Assembly (NCBI RefSeq): GCF_963678635.1
Contig: NC_087065.1
Coordinates: forward strand, 47,058,381 to 47,122,380
Direction: 5' to 3'
Length of the DNA: 64,000 nucleotides
Source of the DNA: Symsagittifera roscoffensis
Lineage: Eukaryota; Xenacoelomorpha; Acoela; Convolutidae
A program made the position numbers and the translations under genes. Under the pieces are notes generated by a model, which had not been told where the DNA came from, searched no databases, and worked only from the letters and a program-made list of their open reading frames with translations. Below, piece by piece: positions 1 to 13,921 of this stretch. Position 1 is the stretch's first letter. Every line of letters begins with the position of its first letter.

Positions 1-2
1 TA

Positions 3-698
3 TTTACACTCAATATATTTGATCGCAAATTCGACCACGTCATTTCTGAAGCACTAACCGACATGCAAGCTTACGAAAGTTTTAAAGAAAGATTTCAAAT
101 ATTTTCACTAACCTTCAATTTCCTTGCACCACATGAACGCGATTTGCACTGCTCACACGACATTATGTTACGCACTAAACAAACCCACACGTATACATAC
201 TATCGCTTCATACAAAATCATTTTGACCTGCACACTCCATCAAGACAACCACACCACCGTTTTCAGTTTAATAACTCCAAATACACTTCACCATTTTTTC
301 TTAACTTCACATATTGCATTAAAGATACTAACCTTCACGGTATTCTTCGCAATTATGATCCCATAACCCAAATGTATATTTTTTGTCCCATCACGAAGAC
401 CCTTAACGCAGAAGAATCCAGACCCTTCCTTATCCCACATGAATTTATTCAACCTATAGAAATCCCAATATTAGAATTCATCCACAACACTAAATACAAT
501 CACAAATTACATAATCTCATCCAAAACACACCTTATGAGTTTGCAGTTGGCACTGAAGAACTAAAAACTATTAAAGCACTTCAATTGCTTTGGCCACTGC
601 TTCAAACTAAAAACATCATTCGCATACTAGCAAAATTACTAACAAAATCCGACATAATACACGACATCTTCCCCCACGGTTTTTTCCCCGACGACTAA
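3..698 (+). CDS. Unrecognised protein, 3' part (open at window edge)
   Basis: The frame is open from the first bases of the window to a TAA at 696-698, about 231 codons. It is therefore probably the 3' part of a larger gene, although an ATG at 63 could start a 211-residue protein. The product is rich in His, Thr, Asn, Ile and Phe, with no signal peptide, clear membrane segment or motif that I recognise. A perfect splice donor (CAG|GTAAGT) follows the stop by three bases, and a plausible acceptor lies 78 bp downstream, which would fit a 3'-UTR intron. It could be a host gene or a transposon ORF. The coding call rests on ORF length in AT-rich DNA and the splice signals. Confidence 0.4.
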   Translation, partial: FTLNIFDRKFDHVISEALTDMQAYESFKERFQIFSLTFNFLAPHERDLHCSHDIMLRTKQTHTYTYYRFIQNHFDLHTPSRQPHHRFQFNNSKYTSPFFLNFTYCIKDTNLHGILRNYDPITQMYIFCPITKTLNAEESRPFLIPHEFIQPIEIPILEFIHNTKYNHKLHNLIQNTPYEFAVGTEELKTIKALQLLWPLLQTKNIIRILAKLLTKSDIIHDIFPHGFFPDD

Positions 699-701
699 CA
701 G

Positions 702-779
702 GTAAGTATACTTTATACATATTCTTCACTAATAAAATCAAATTAAAAACTAACCATTCTTTATCCATGTCTCATTTAG
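702..779 (+). other. Candidate 3'-UTR intron
   Basis: A consensus donor, CAG|GTAAGT, sits directly after the stop codon of the upstream ORF. A CTAAC branch-like motif and a pyrimidine-rich tract lead to a TTTAG acceptor at 775-779. The length, 78 bp, suits a short invertebrate intron. No transcript evidence is available. Confidence 0.35.
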
Positions 780-2401
780 ATTTTTAGTCTTCATCCCACG
801 ATCATCTGCAAAAAACACAAAAGAAAAATAAAAAACAGAAAACTTCTTCAAATTCTTCTAAACTCTATTATTATTTTGCACTAGATAAATTCAATAAAAT
901 TCATACCAATGTAGTAAGTTAATTTATAAATTGTTTCCCCAAAAGCAGTAAATTTAGTAATGATGAAAATTTGTAACTTAATTTCCCCAAAACTAGCAGT
1001 AAAATTGAAATTCTATGTAATAAATTGATAAGACGAAAATGCAGTACTAACCTTTTGTTATTTTCATTCACTCGCACAAGAATTCTATCCAAACTCAAAC
1101 AGCTCGCCCACGAAGAATTGTTTAAATAAAGAATTTCAGTTTCAAGTTTTCACACTCAACAACTCTAACACACGATAACAAGTTTCAAACTTTCCTTTAA
1201 CCCGGTTGGAAAGGAATTATATACTAAACAAAACTAACCAACGCAGCTTACTAAACACCACAACACATAGAATAACAGCATGACTAAGAAAAGGAAACCA
1301 ACGGTACCCAAACCGGATTAACCCAGTTTAAAACTGGATATTTTATTCTTTTGAAGACTATTATAAAGTCTAAGAACAAAACAATAAAACACAAAAAAGT
1401 CGAAAGACAAACCCATACCAAAAACAATTTGATTTTTGAAAAAAGGACACAACCAACGAAACGTAAGAAAACCACCACAAACCCGACATAAAACGTTATC
1501 ACATAACAGGACCTCTCACAGAAACCGCACAAAATCATACTCCCACTCCTGGCCTAACCAACCAGAGAGGACGTCCTGAGCATGCTCTATAGCCGGCCTA
1601 ACCCACCGCGCTACATCCACGCTTTGTGACCACACTTCTATTTTTAATAAGAGGTACTCAAGGGTGAGTAACTCTTCAAAATAACCGAACTAAAACAAAA
1701 AGCTTTTGTGAAAACAAATAACCAAAATCAAAATTAAAACACTGAACTAATAAAAATTTTATAAAATGTAAATTATACCTTGCAGTATATAGATCAGCAT
1801 ACAACACCAAAGACGAACATCTAAAGACAAAATGACCCCACTACACTCGAAAAAGAATGGCCAACCACAATCAATATGCCGTCCACAATCACAACTCAAA
1901 GGATTTAGAGTACGACTTCACTTCGCAGAAAAGGACTTCATTGAACTAGACCAATGACCACCTCGATGTTCAAGTATACGTACAGATCCGAGTAACCAGG
2001 CATCCCCTCCACGCACAATCTCCACGCCATTCCCAGACAAGGTCAAACACAAAAGAAGTTCTCTACATGAAACAGAAAAACCTGTCATAGCCAACCATTC
2101 TGAAATCAGATTGAGTTTGTTGGGAAAACCCAGTCGTTGTCATAAGAAGACACAACGATTGATCCTGGAACTTCTCTAACAAGAGAACCCAGAAGAAATA
2201 TGATGTTCGCCAAATACCAACGTCCATCATCCATCCTTTGAATTGCAGAAAGACAATTCTAAAAAACTCTGTAAAACCCGGATGGGTGGAACCTGATCTA
2301 AACTACATTTTATGATTGGATAAATTAGATTTTTTACCGCTGTAAAGTATTTAATATTAACCAATCATGATCCATCTAACTAACAGCCCACTTATTTGTA
2401 A
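780..2401. other. Intergenic AT-rich DNA, possible SINE head
   Basis: No convincing gene. On the minus strand around 1620-1600 there is a TAGCGCGGTGGGTTAGG stretch that resembles a tRNA A-box. It is followed by more G-rich sequence but no clear B-box, so a decayed tRNA-derived SINE is possible but unproven. The rest is simple AT-rich sequence without open frames. Confidence 0.3.
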
Positions 2402-2429
2402 GTGCTGAAATTACTTGTAATTTCAGCAC
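2402..2429. repeat. Perfect 13-bp hairpin
   Basis: GTGCTGAAATTAC and its exact reverse complement are separated by only TT. The stem is too long to expect by chance. No ORF or poly-T tail makes it an obvious terminator, so it may be the tip of a small palindromic repeat. Confidence 0.7.
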
Positions 2430-2814
2430 CAGAGAGATTTGAATTTAACTTAGAAATTAGTTGCCTCTCCAAGAGAACTTCAGCAGCCGCAATAAACCAG
2501 TATACCCTAGATCTATTGAGCCTAGCAGAGACTAGTTAAACAACCTGAGACTAGATAGTATAAGAGTAAGATTAGGATCGGTATTAGACTAAGAAGTTGC
2601 ACGAATCTATCCGGCCGAAAATAAGATAGCGTGACGAGCAGACGGTGTACCCTATCCGAAACTACTCTATGAGTTAACCACATCGGACCTAACTCACATT
2701 TTCGTTTTTTAAACTATTTTTTAAAAATGAAAATGGTGCGAATAAGATAAACCACCCAAATCGACATGTTACGTCGCTTTCTTCGAAAGTCGGAACAGTT
2801 CCCCTACCAGCCAC

Positions 2815-3095
2815 GACCATTTTTTGGACCATGTCGGGACTAATTTTACTAATTTTTCGACCATGCCTCGATTAATTTTTCCACCGCTGCGGCTAAATTT
2901 TCGACCGCCGCGACCAACTTTCCTTCTGTCGCGCTGGTCGCGGTTAACTTTCCTTTGGTCGCGCTGGTCGCGGACACATTGCTTCGGTCCGCAAAGTCTG
3001 GAAATACCAAATTTTGGTCGCGGCGGTCTGAAAATGTCCTTTTTGGTCGCGGCAGTCTGGAAATACCGAAATTTGGTCGCGACCGTCTGATAATG
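2815..3095. repeat. GC-richer minisatellite (GGTCGCG-type)
   Basis: Variants of a ~30-bp unit built around TTTGGTCGCGGC.GTCTG.AAAT recur along this stretch, which is much richer in CG than its surroundings. The open frames on both strands here are by-products of the repeat period and are not annotated as genes. Confidence 0.6.
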
Positions 3096-3302
3096 AAATC
3101 ACAATCTCGACGCAAGTAGCTATTTATCAGGATAGTTCTTATAAGCGTTAGATACCTTTTGACAATTTGATTTAAAAATTGAAGGTTTAATATGATATGC
3201 ATGATAATTTATTTCGATAATGAAACAATGGCATTTAAAAGTATAAAACAATTTGCTTAAGCAGCGTATTTATATATTTCAACAAACGTAATTTAGTGCA
3301 AA

Positions 3303-4165
3303 ATTTTGATAAAAATGGAATTGTTTGGATTTAAATTGTATAATTGTAGGTGAAAAAAAAACGACTTTCTTTATTTGCGTTTGTATAGAGTCAATGTCGT
3401 CATTGGAGTACGTACGTTTCTGCTGGAAACTATTATGTCTATCGCTGAAATTGGTCAAATTGGAAGAAAAAGACCTACGAATAAAAATTCAAATAGAATT
3501 ACAGAGCTGATTTAAATTAACTGGACAACATGAATAACACAGTTTAATTGTAAGTAAAAAATACTTTTTTTTTCTTTTGCGTTCGTATAGAGTCGATGTC
3601 GTCATTGGAATTATGCACGTTTCTGTTGCAAACTTTTAAATATATCGTTGAAATTGGTTAAAAAAAAACATTTACGCAGATATATTCAAATAGAATTACA
3701 GTGCTGGTTTAAATTAACCGGACAAAATGAATAAAACAATACAATTGTTTTGAAGAATATAATTTTAGCTGAAAAAGTAGCTTTTTTCATTTTCGTTAGT
3801 ATCGAGTCAATGTCGTCATAGGAGTATGCAAGTTTCTGTTACAAACAAATAAATCTATCGTTGAAACTGATAAGAGAAACACCTGAGCATAATTATTCAA
3901 ATAGAATTACAGTGCCGATTTAAATTAACCGGCCAAAATGAATAAAACAATATAATTGTTTCAAGCAATATATTTGTAGGTAAAAAAAACATTTTTGTTC
4001 ATTTGCGTTTGTACAGAATCAATGTTGCCATTGGAGTATGCATATTCCAGCTGGAAACAAATAAGTCTATCGTTGAAACTGGTAAGAAAAACACCCAACC
4101 ATAAGTTTTCTAATGTAATTACAGTTCTGTTTTAAATTAACTGGACAAAAGGAAGAAAAACTGGA
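3303..4165. repeat. Four tandem copies of a ~210-bp repeat
   Basis: The block GAGTCAATGTCGTCATTGGA recurs with substitutions near 3389, 3591, 3804 and 4016. Each is followed by the same TATCG(C/T)TGAAA and AATTCAAATAGAATTACAG blocks. Spacing is 202-213 bp. Copies differ clearly, so the array is old. No coding content. Confidence 0.8.
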
Positions 4166-5740
4166 ATTTAAACAGCGTTTTTCTCAAATTGGGTTACTTT
4201 TAGACACAAAAAATATGAGGACCGACCATGCACAAAATTTCAACAGAATTGATATGGGTAAATTTGTTTTCAAAATTCGGGCTCAAAAACTTGCTTTGTT
4301 TAATCAATCAAAAATCACTCCAAACCTATTTGTTTATTCGCTATTAAAACTATACCACTGTAAACCTCTTAAGTAGCCCAAGAAAACCTAAGAATGGTAT
4401 AAGTTTCTCACTTTTGTGTTAAAATAACTATTTTCGTGTGATAGTAAAAAAATGTCATAAAATGTAACTATAAAAAACACCAAATTTTTTAAATAGTAAA
4501 TTTTTAAAAAATTTTACGATATTGGAAAGTACACCCTTCTCAAATTTTTATGTACCTACGAGGTTTGCATTGATGTAGTTTTGTCACTAAATCAAAAAAT
4601 AAGTTTGGAGTAATTTTTGATTGACTAAATAAAACCAAAAATAATCGTTTTTGGGGTATTTTTTGGGCCCAAATGTTGCAAAACAAATTAGACCATATTA
4701 ATTCTGTTGAAACTTTAAGCACGATACAATTTTGAAAAACAATAGAAAAAAAATTAAACGATTTCTGCGGCTTTTCGAGAACACTTGAACAGAGTGGTGA
4801 CAAAAAAACTGACTTGAAAGTTTGTTTTTGAAAAAATGCTTACCATACAATTTCCATATACGGCACAAAAATGTTTCAGTAGTAATTTTAAAAACTTCTC
4901 ACAAAAAATTTTTTTTCAACCGCAAATCTAATTTTGTACGCAAACAAACATCTTCCGAAAAAAAAATTTTTGCAAGCAAAATTTAATTTCTGTGTGCATA
5001 ACGTAGTCCTAGAAACTACGCTTACGCATTAGCATTAATAGCAAAAACTATATGGCGTGTTAATCATCACAAACTGACCAATTTGGCAATCTCTGAACCC
5101 TCATTACTTTATGAAAATTGAAATTGATCATAGCTGAGATATCGTTTTGAACAAATGATGAAAGAAATAACTTATACATGAAGTACATGAAACTCTACAC
5201 AAACTGGGTAATTTATCAAGGTTAAAAAGCTCAAAAAAAACTTTTAACGCAAATATTCATTTAATGTACAAACGATTCACCTCAATGGTTTTTATTGAAA
5301 ATCTCTGAGTAATTTTGTCTTTAATAATGCCGTAAATTTTAGTATATATATATTTTTTTACTCTTGTTTTAACAATTCTGTTTCTTGACTGCCCACCCTA
5401 GTGTGCTACTGACTACTGACCAAAAGGTACACGAAATGAAACTCCGCGAAAGCTAACTCGAACTTTCTGCGATTCTTTTTTCAATTATGATGAGCAAGGT
5501 TTTGGAACAAAAATGTGTCAACAGATTTTTTCCATAGGATAAAAAAAAACAATGCCGTTTTTTGCTTGTTTTTTGGAAACTTTTGACCCTGAAAAAACTT
5601 TTATTTGTTTTGGTTTTCAAGCAATACAATACATGTTTTTGGAGCTTTTTCTTGATTTTAATCGCATTTTGTAATAAATTACGTAGGTAATTTTTGGTTT
5701 TCTTTAATTCAGTTTGTTTTTTTTTTTGCAAACCCCACAG

Positions 5741-5951
5741 CTTATCCTTCACCCACACATTTCACCTCTACCCGAAAGTTGCCTATTATGCTGCTCGGTT
5801 GGTTGCTTACTCTGAAGTGGGGGTTGATCTGCTTAATGAAGTATCTAGATGGGGGGGGGAGGCGAAGCGTGCTGGTGTAGCGGGGGATATTGGGTCCGTG
5901 AACCGTGATCACGGGAGTGAAGGTGTTCGTTCAGGCTCAACTCTTAAATGA
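5741..5951 (+). other. Exon-like conserved segment, copy 1
   Basis: A GC-richer open frame begins after a poly-T tract and CCCCACAG, which looks like a 3' splice site. It runs to TGA through a 70-residue segment containing VAYYAARLVAYSEVGVDLL. Relative to copies 2 and 4 it has one extra glycine codon, so the frame is kept. The function is not recognised. It may be a captured host exon amplified with the repeat. Confidence 0.4.
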
Positions 5952-8742
5952 AAAATTAATTTGAAAAAAATTATTTTAAAAATAAAAATGAATTTATATC
6001 AATTATAATGGATTATAATTGACTTTTGTTTTTTGAAAATAATCAATTATAACGGATTAAAAATTGATTACGTTGTTTAAGTTTTCCACGGTATTCGATT
6101 ATAAAGACAGCTTTTTTTCAAACAAAAAACCATAAGAAATCTCGCTTTTTATCCACAAATTTTTACTGCCAAGTGAGTAAAAATGACGGCAGTTATCGTG
6201 CTGATTCTTTATCAAATTGTACCAAATTTACAGGAAAATTTCCAAACTTGGTGATTCAGTTTTTCACCCATACAGATTCCTAACATTAAAGAATAGCTTA
6301 GAGAATAGTTGTGACTAAAAGTGAAATTCAAATTTCTTTGAGGCGACTTGGGGCGCTAGTAAACACTAGTTTCGAAAAAAATTCAAAGCCGAGGTCTATA
6401 AAAAGCGTGGTTTTTTGATCCAAGCACATTGAAAAAGTTTCAAAAACGACCGTTCTGGTTTTTGCAGGCAAAATTTCTCGCCAAATTAACTCTGTTGCTG
6501 AAAGTTTTTTGATTATTTTGGGAGGGGACGGAAAACCAAATCGGTCGGCTCAAAAAGTAGGGTTTTTCTTTCCGGTAAAATATTCAAAAATTTGAACATG
6601 AGAAAACGGTAACACAGCAAATTGGAATTGAAAACAATCGCAGAAGTATTTAAAACTTAAGGGGCCATATATCGAAAAATTAGATAAACTAAATTGAGTT
6701 TACATTCATCTAGAGTAAAATATTGCGCTTGATACCTGTACTCCGGTAATTTGGCAAATAAAGAGTAACCCTCCTTGTTCCAACTGACTTTTAAGGTATA
6801 TGGGGTTCTGTTTGGTGTAAAACATTTTTGAAAATTTCAAAAAAAGGAAAAACTCAAATTTTTGACGATTATTTTTTGAGAATCATCTTCACCAAAAGCT
6901 GTGTAAAAAAACATATTTTTCGTATATAGCCATTTTTTACGTAGACTAGTAGGCATGTCTCTATTTCATTTGGAAAGATTTCTAGACGGTTTGAAACTAC
7001 GCTTACGCATTAGCATCAATAGCAAAAACTATATGGCGTGTTAATTATCACAAACTGACCAATTTGGCAATCTCTGAACCCTCATTACTTTATGAAAACT
7101 GAACTTGATCATAGCTGAGATATCGTTTTGAACAAATGATGAAAAAAAATACTTTTACATAAAGTACATGAAATTCTAAACAAACTGGATAATTTATCAA
7201 GGTTAAAAAACTCAAAAAAAAACTTTTAACGCAAATATTTATTTAATGTACAAACGATTCACCTCAATGGTTTTTATTGAAAATCTCTGAGTAATTTTTT
7301 CTTTAATAAGCCCATAAATTTTAGTATATAAATTTTTTTACTCTTGTTTTAACAATTCTGTTCCTTGACTGGCCACCCTAGTGTGCTACTGACTACTGAC
7401 CAAAAAGTACACAAAATGAAACTCCGCGAAGGCTAACTCGAACTTTCTGCGATTCTTTTTTCAATTATGATGAGCAAGGTTTTGGAACAAACACGTGACA
7501 ACAAAGTTTTTTCATAGGGTAAAAAAAAACAGTGCCGTTTTTTGCTTGTTTTTGGAAACTTTTGACCCATTACGGTTTGACGAACACTCCATTTCAATAT
7601 TTTAAGATTGGTCATTTTAAAATGTATATGGTAAAAATTTAGTTGGCGCAATTCTATACACTTCCATACATCAAAAATCCGTATCATACAATTCCATACA
7701 TCAAGTGTATGGAGAAAATGCTTGCCATAAAATTTTCATACATTTTCGAAAAAAATAGAAAAAAAAATAAACCATTTCTGCTGCTTTTCGAGAACACTTG
7801 AATAGAGTGGTGACAAAAAAAACTGACTTGAAAGTTTTTTTTTGAAAAAATGCTTACCATACAATTTCCATATACGGCACAAAAATGTTTCAGTAGTAAT
7901 TTTAAAAACTTCTCGCAAAAAATTTTTTTTCAACCGCAAATCTAATTTTGTACGCAAACAAACATCTTCCGAAAAAAAAATTTTTGCAAGCAAAATTTAA
8001 TTTCTGTGTGCATAACGTAGTCCTAGATACGATAATAATAGCTTTTTTTATTTTCACTTAATTTTTTTTCAAAAACACTGAAAAATCTTATTTCTTTTGT
8101 ATGGCGTGTTTTTGTATACCTTGATCAATGCCTGATTATTTGAAATCAAAATTTCAAAATAAACCAAACTTTTTGCTCTATGGAGAAATCCCCTATCATA
8201 CAATTTCCATTTATAGGAAAATGATTATTATAGAGATTTCATACAATTTTCTCTACGTATGGAATAGTATGAAATTGTATAAAAAGAAATTCCCATTTAT
8301 CAGAATTGTATGACAAGCATTTTTGGTCAACCCGGCTGACGAAATACCGCACTTCCAATAAGCTTTCGATTACTTCTAGCGCAAATTATTAGCTGGCAGC
8401 TTTTATCTTAGATTTTGAGCGTGCAGCGAAACTTCGAGCAATAAATACAAACAAACCATTTGGTAGACACCTCATAGTAGACAAATACAGTATTAGCGAA
8501 TTAAGAATAAAAAAGTATTTATCTAATATGACGTGTCGACTGTTTGGTTTGTCTTTGTCTTCACGTTTAATGAACTTTTAAACGATTGATGGCTGAAAAA
8601 ACTTTTATTTGTTTTGGTTTTCAAACAATACAATACATGTTTTTGGAGCTTTTTCTTGATTTTAATCGCGTTTTGTAATAAATTACGTACATAATTTTTG
8701 GTTTTCTTTAATTCAGTTTGTTTTTTTTTGCAAACCCCACAG

Positions 8743-8950
8743 TTTATCCATCACCCCCACATTTCACCTCTACCCGGAAGTTGCCTATTATGCTGCTCGG
8801 TTGGTTGCTTACTCTGAAGTGGGGGTTGATCTGCTTAATGAAGTTGCTAGATGGTGGGAGGCAAAGCGTGGTGTTATAGCGGGGGATATTGGGTCAGTGA
8901 ATCGTGATTACGGGGGTGAAGGTGTTCGTTCAGGCTCAACTCTTAAATGA
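8743..8950 (+). other. Exon-like conserved segment, copy 2
   Basis: Same arrangement as copy 1: a poly-T tract, CCCCACAG, then an open frame to a TGA at 8948-8950. The frame is intact in the conserved core, ending GEGVRSGSTLK. Confidence 0.4.
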
Positions 8951-10692
8951 AAAATTAATTTGAAAAAAATTATTTTGAAAATCAAAATGACTTTATATCG
9001 ATTATAAAGGATTTTAATTGACTATTGTTTTTTGAAAATAATCAATTATAACGGATTAAAAATCGATTACGTTGTTTAAGTTTGCTACGGTATTCGATTA
9101 TAAAGACAGCTATTTTTCAAACAAAAAACCAAGAGAAATTTCGCTTTTTATCCATAAATTTTTGATGTTGGTAGCTTGACTGCCAAGTGAGTAAAAATGA
9201 CGGCAGTTATCGTACTGATTCTTTATCAAATTGTACCAAATTTACAGGAAAATTTCCAAACTTGGTGATTTAGCTTTTAACCAATACAGATTCCTAACAT
9301 TAGAGAATAGCTTAGAGAATAGTTGTGACTAAAAGTGAAATTAAAATTTGTTTGAGGCGACTTGGTGCGCTAGTAAACACTAGTTTCGAAAAAAATTCAA
9401 AGCCCAGGTCTATAAAAAGCGTGGTTTTTTGATCCAAGCACCTTGAAAAAGTTTCAAAAACGACCGTTCTGGTTTTTGCAGGCAAAATTTCTCGCCAAAT
9501 TAACTCTGTTGCTGAAAGTTTTTTGATTATTTTGGGAGGGGACGGAAAACCAATTAGGTCGGCTCAAAAAATGAGAAAACGGTAACAAAACAAATTGGAA
9601 TTGAAAAACAATCGCAAAAGTACTTAAAACTTAAGGGGCCATAAATCGAAAAACTAGATAAACTAGATTGAGTTTACATTCATCTAGAGTAGAATATTGC
9701 GCTTGATACCGTGTACTTCGGTAATTTGGCAAATAAAGAGTTACCCTCATTGTTCCAACTGACTTTTAAGGTGTATGGGGTACTGTTTGTTGTAAAACAT
9801 TTTTGAAAATTTCAAAAAAGGAAAAACTCAATTTTTTGACGATTGTTTTTTGAGAATCATCTTCACCATAAGCTATGTAAAAAAACCATATTTTTCGTAC
9901 ATAGCCATTTTTTACGTAGACTAGTAGGCATGTCTCTATTTCATTTGGAAAGATTTCTAGATGGTTTGAAACTACGCTTACGCATAAGCATTAATAGCAA
10001 AAACTATATGGCGTGTTAATTATCACAAACTGACCAATTTGGCAATCTCTGAACCCTCATTACTTTATGAAAATTGAAATTGATCATAGCTGAGATATCG
10101 TTTTGTACAAATGATGAAAAAAATAACTTATACATGAAGTACATGAAATTCTACACAAACTGGGTAATTTATCAAGGTTAAAAAGCTCAAAAAAAAACTT
10201 TTAACGCAAATATTCATTTAATGTACAAACGATTCACCTCAATGGTTTTTATTGAAAATCTCTGAGTAATTTTGTCTTTAATAATGCCGTAAATTTTAGT
10301 ATATATATATTTTTTACTCTTGTTTTAACAATTCTGTTTCTTGACTGCCCACCCTAGTGTGCTACTGACTACTGACCAAAAGGTAAACGAAATGAAACCC
10401 CGCGAAAGCTAACTCGAACTTTCTGCGATTCTTTTTTCAATTATGATGAGCAAGGTTTTGGAACAAAAATGTGTCAACAGATTTTTTCCATAGGATAAAA
10501 AAAACAATGCCGTTTTTTGCTTGTTTTTTGGAAACTTTTGACCCTGAAAAAACTTTTATTTGTTTTGGTTTTCAAGCAATACAATACATGTTTTTGGAGC
10601 TTTTTCTTGATTTTAATCGCATTTTGTAATAAGTTACGTAGGTAATTTTTGGTTTTCTTTAATTCAGTTTGTTTTTTTTGCAAACCACACAG

Positions 10693-10861
10693 CTTATCCT
10701 TCACCCCCACATTTCACCTCTACCCGAAAGTTGCCTATTATGCTGCTCGGTTGGTTGCTTACTCTGAAGTGGGGGTTGATCTGCTTAATGAAGTTGCTAG
10801 ATGGGTGGAGGCAAAGCGTGGTGGTGTAGTGGGGGATATTGGGTCCTTGAATCGTGATTAA
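10693..10861 (+). other. Exon-like conserved segment, copy 3 (truncated)
   Basis: Matches the other copies up to a premature TAA at 10859-10861, which removes the last ~17 residues seen in copies 1, 2 and 4. This is the only copy of the four with a broken core. Confidence 0.4.
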
Positions 10862-13220
10862 AAGGGTGAAGGTGTTCGTTCAGGCACAACTCTTAAATGA
10901 AAATTTAATTTGAAAAAATTATTTTGAAAAGAAAAGTGAATTTATATTGATTATAATGGATTTTAATTGGCTTTTGTTTTTTGAAAATAATCAATTATAA
11001 CGGATTAAAAATCGATTACGTTGTTTAAGTTTGCCACGGTATTCGATTATAAAGACAGCTATTTTTCAAACAAAAAACCATGAGAAATCTCGCTTTTTAT
11101 CCATAAATTTTTGATATTGTTAGCTTGACTGCCAAGTGAGTAACAATGACGACAGTTATCGTGCTGATTCTTTATCAAATTGTACCAAAATTACAGGAAA
11201 ATTTCCAAACTTGGTGATTTAGCTTTCAACCCATACAGATTCCTAACATTAAAGAATAGCTTAGAGAATAGTTGTGACTAAAAGTGAAATTAAAATGTGT
11301 TTGAGGTGTTTTGGGGCGCTAGTTAACACTAGTTTCGAAAATAATTCAAAGCCCAGGTCTATAAAAAGCGTGGTTTTTTGATCCAAGCACATTGAAAAGT
11401 TTCAAAAACGACCGTTCTGGTTTTTGCAGGCAAAATTTCTCGCCAAATTAACTCTGTTGCTGAAAGTTTTCTGATTATTTTGGGAGGGGACAGAAAACCA
11501 ATTAGGTCGGCTCAAAAAATAGGAATTTTTTTCCGGTAAAATATTCAAAAATGTGAACATGAGAAAACGGTAACAGAGAAAATTTGAATTGAAAAACAAT
11601 CGCAGAAGTACTTAAAACTTAAGGGGCCAGAATTTCATAAAGTACATGGAATTCTACACAAACTGGGTAATTTATCAAGGTTAAAAACCTCAAAAAAATT
11701 ATTTTAACACAAATGTTTATTTAATGTACAAACGATTCACCTCTATGGTTTTTATTGAAAATCTCTGAGTAATTTTTTTTTTAATAAGCCCGTAAATTTT
11801 AGTATATAAGTTTTTTTACTCTTGTTTTAACCATTCTGTTCCTTGACTGGCCACCCTAGTGTGCTACTGACTACTGACCAAAAGGTACACGAAATGCAAC
11901 TCCGCGAAGGCTACTTCGAACTTTCTGCGATTTTTTTTTTCAATTATGTTGAGCAAGGTTTTGGAACAAACACGTGACAACAGATTTTTTTCATAGTGTA
12001 AAAAAAACACTGCCGTTTTTTGCTTGTTTTTTGGAAACTTTTGACCCATTACGGTTTGACGAACACTCCATTTCAATGTTTTAAGATTGGTCATTTTAAA
12101 ATGAATATGGTAAAAATTTAGTTGTCGCAATTCCATACAATTCCATACAACAAAAATCCGTATCATACAATTCCATACATCAAGTGAATGGAGAAAATGC
12201 TTGCCATACAATTTTCATACATTTTCGAAAAAAATAGAAAAAAAATTAAACCATTTCTGCTGCTTTTCGAGAACACTTGAACAGAGTGGTGACAAAAAAA
12301 ACTGACTTGAAAGTTTTTTTTTGAAAAAATGCTTACCATACAATTTCCAGTTACGGCACAAAAATGTTTCAGTAGTAATTTTAAAAACTTCTCGCAAAAA
12401 TTTTTTTTCAACCGCAAATCTAATTTTGTACGCAAACAAACATCTTCCGAAAAAAAATATTTGCAAGCAAAATTTAATTTCTGTGTGCATAACGTAGTCC
12501 TAAATACGATAATAAAAGCTTTTTTTATTTTCACTTAATTTTTTTTTCAAAAACACTGAAAAATCCTATTTCTTTTGTATGGCGTGTTTTTGTATACCTT
12601 GATCAATGTCTGATAATTTAAAATCAAAATTTCAAAATAAACCAAACTTTTTGCTCCATGGAGAAATCCCCTATCATACGATTTCCATTTATAGGAAAAT
12701 GATTATTATAAAGATTTCATACAATTTTCTCTACGTATGGAATTGTATGGAATTGTATAAAAAGAAATTCCCATTTATCAGAATTGTATGATAAGCATTT
12801 TTGGTCAACCCGGCTGACGGAATACCGCACTTCCAATATGCTTTCGATTACTTCAAGCGCAAATTATTAGCTGGCAGCTTTTATCTTAGTTTTTGTGTGT
12901 GCAGCGAAACTTCGAGCAATAAATACAAACAAACCATATAGTAGACACCTCATAGTAGACAAATACAGTATTAGCGAATTAAGAATAAAAAAGTATTTAT
13001 CTACTATGACGTGTCTACTGTTTGGTTTGTCACGTTTAATGTCACGTTTATTGAAATTTTAAACGATTGATGGCTGAAAAAACTTTTATTTGTTTTGGTT
13101 TTCAAGCAATACAATACATGTTTGTGGAGCTTTTTCGTGATTTTAATCGCGTTTTATAAATTACCTACGTAATTTTTGGTTTTCTTTAATTCAGTTTTTT
13201 TTTTTTTGCAAACCCCACAG

Positions 13221-13428
13221 TTAATCCTTCACCCCCACATTTCACCTCTACCCGAAAGTTGCCTATTATGCTGCTCGGTTGGTTGCTTACTCTGAAGTGG
13301 GGGTTGATCTGCTTAATGAAGTTGCTAGATGGGGGGAGGCAAAGCGTGGTGGTGTAGTGGGGGATATTGGGTCCGTGAATCGTGATTACGGGGGTGAAGG
13401 TGTTCGTTCAGGCTCAACTCTTAAATGA
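13221..13428 (+). other. Exon-like conserved segment, copy 4
   Basis: The core frame is intact to a TGA at 13426-13428, preceded by the same poly-T/CCCCACAG acceptor-like sequence. The extreme 5' end carries a TAA, so the open part starts a few codons later than in copy 1. Confidence 0.4.
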
Positions 13429-13921
13429 AAATTTAATTTGAAAAAATTATTTTGAAAAGAAAATTGAATTTATATTGATTATAATGGATTTTAATTGACT
13501 TTTGTTTTTTGAAAATAATCAATTAAAACAGATTAAAAATCGATTACGTTGTTTAAGTTTGCCACGGTATTCGATTATAAAGACAGCTATTTTTTAAACA
13601 AAAAACCATGAGAAATCTCGCTTTTTATCCATAAATTTTTGATGTTGGTAGCTTGACTGCCAAGTGAGTAACAATGACGACAGTTATCGTGCTGATTCTT
13701 TATCAAATTGTACCAAATTTACAGGAAAATTTCCAAACTTGGTGATTTAGCTTTTAACCAATACAGATTCCTTACATTAGAGAATAGCTTAGAGAATAGT
13801 TGTGACTAAAAGTGAAATTAAAATTTGTTTGAGGCGACTTGAGGCGCTAGTAAACACTAGTTTCGTAAAAAAATTCAAAGCCCAGGTCTATAAAAAGCGT
13901 GGTTTTTTTGATCCAAGCACA

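Noticed and set aside
2824-3202. Two opposing ORFs of 88 and 117 residues
   Set aside because: They arise from the minisatellite period. Residue patterns repeat with the DNA unit and no domain is visible.
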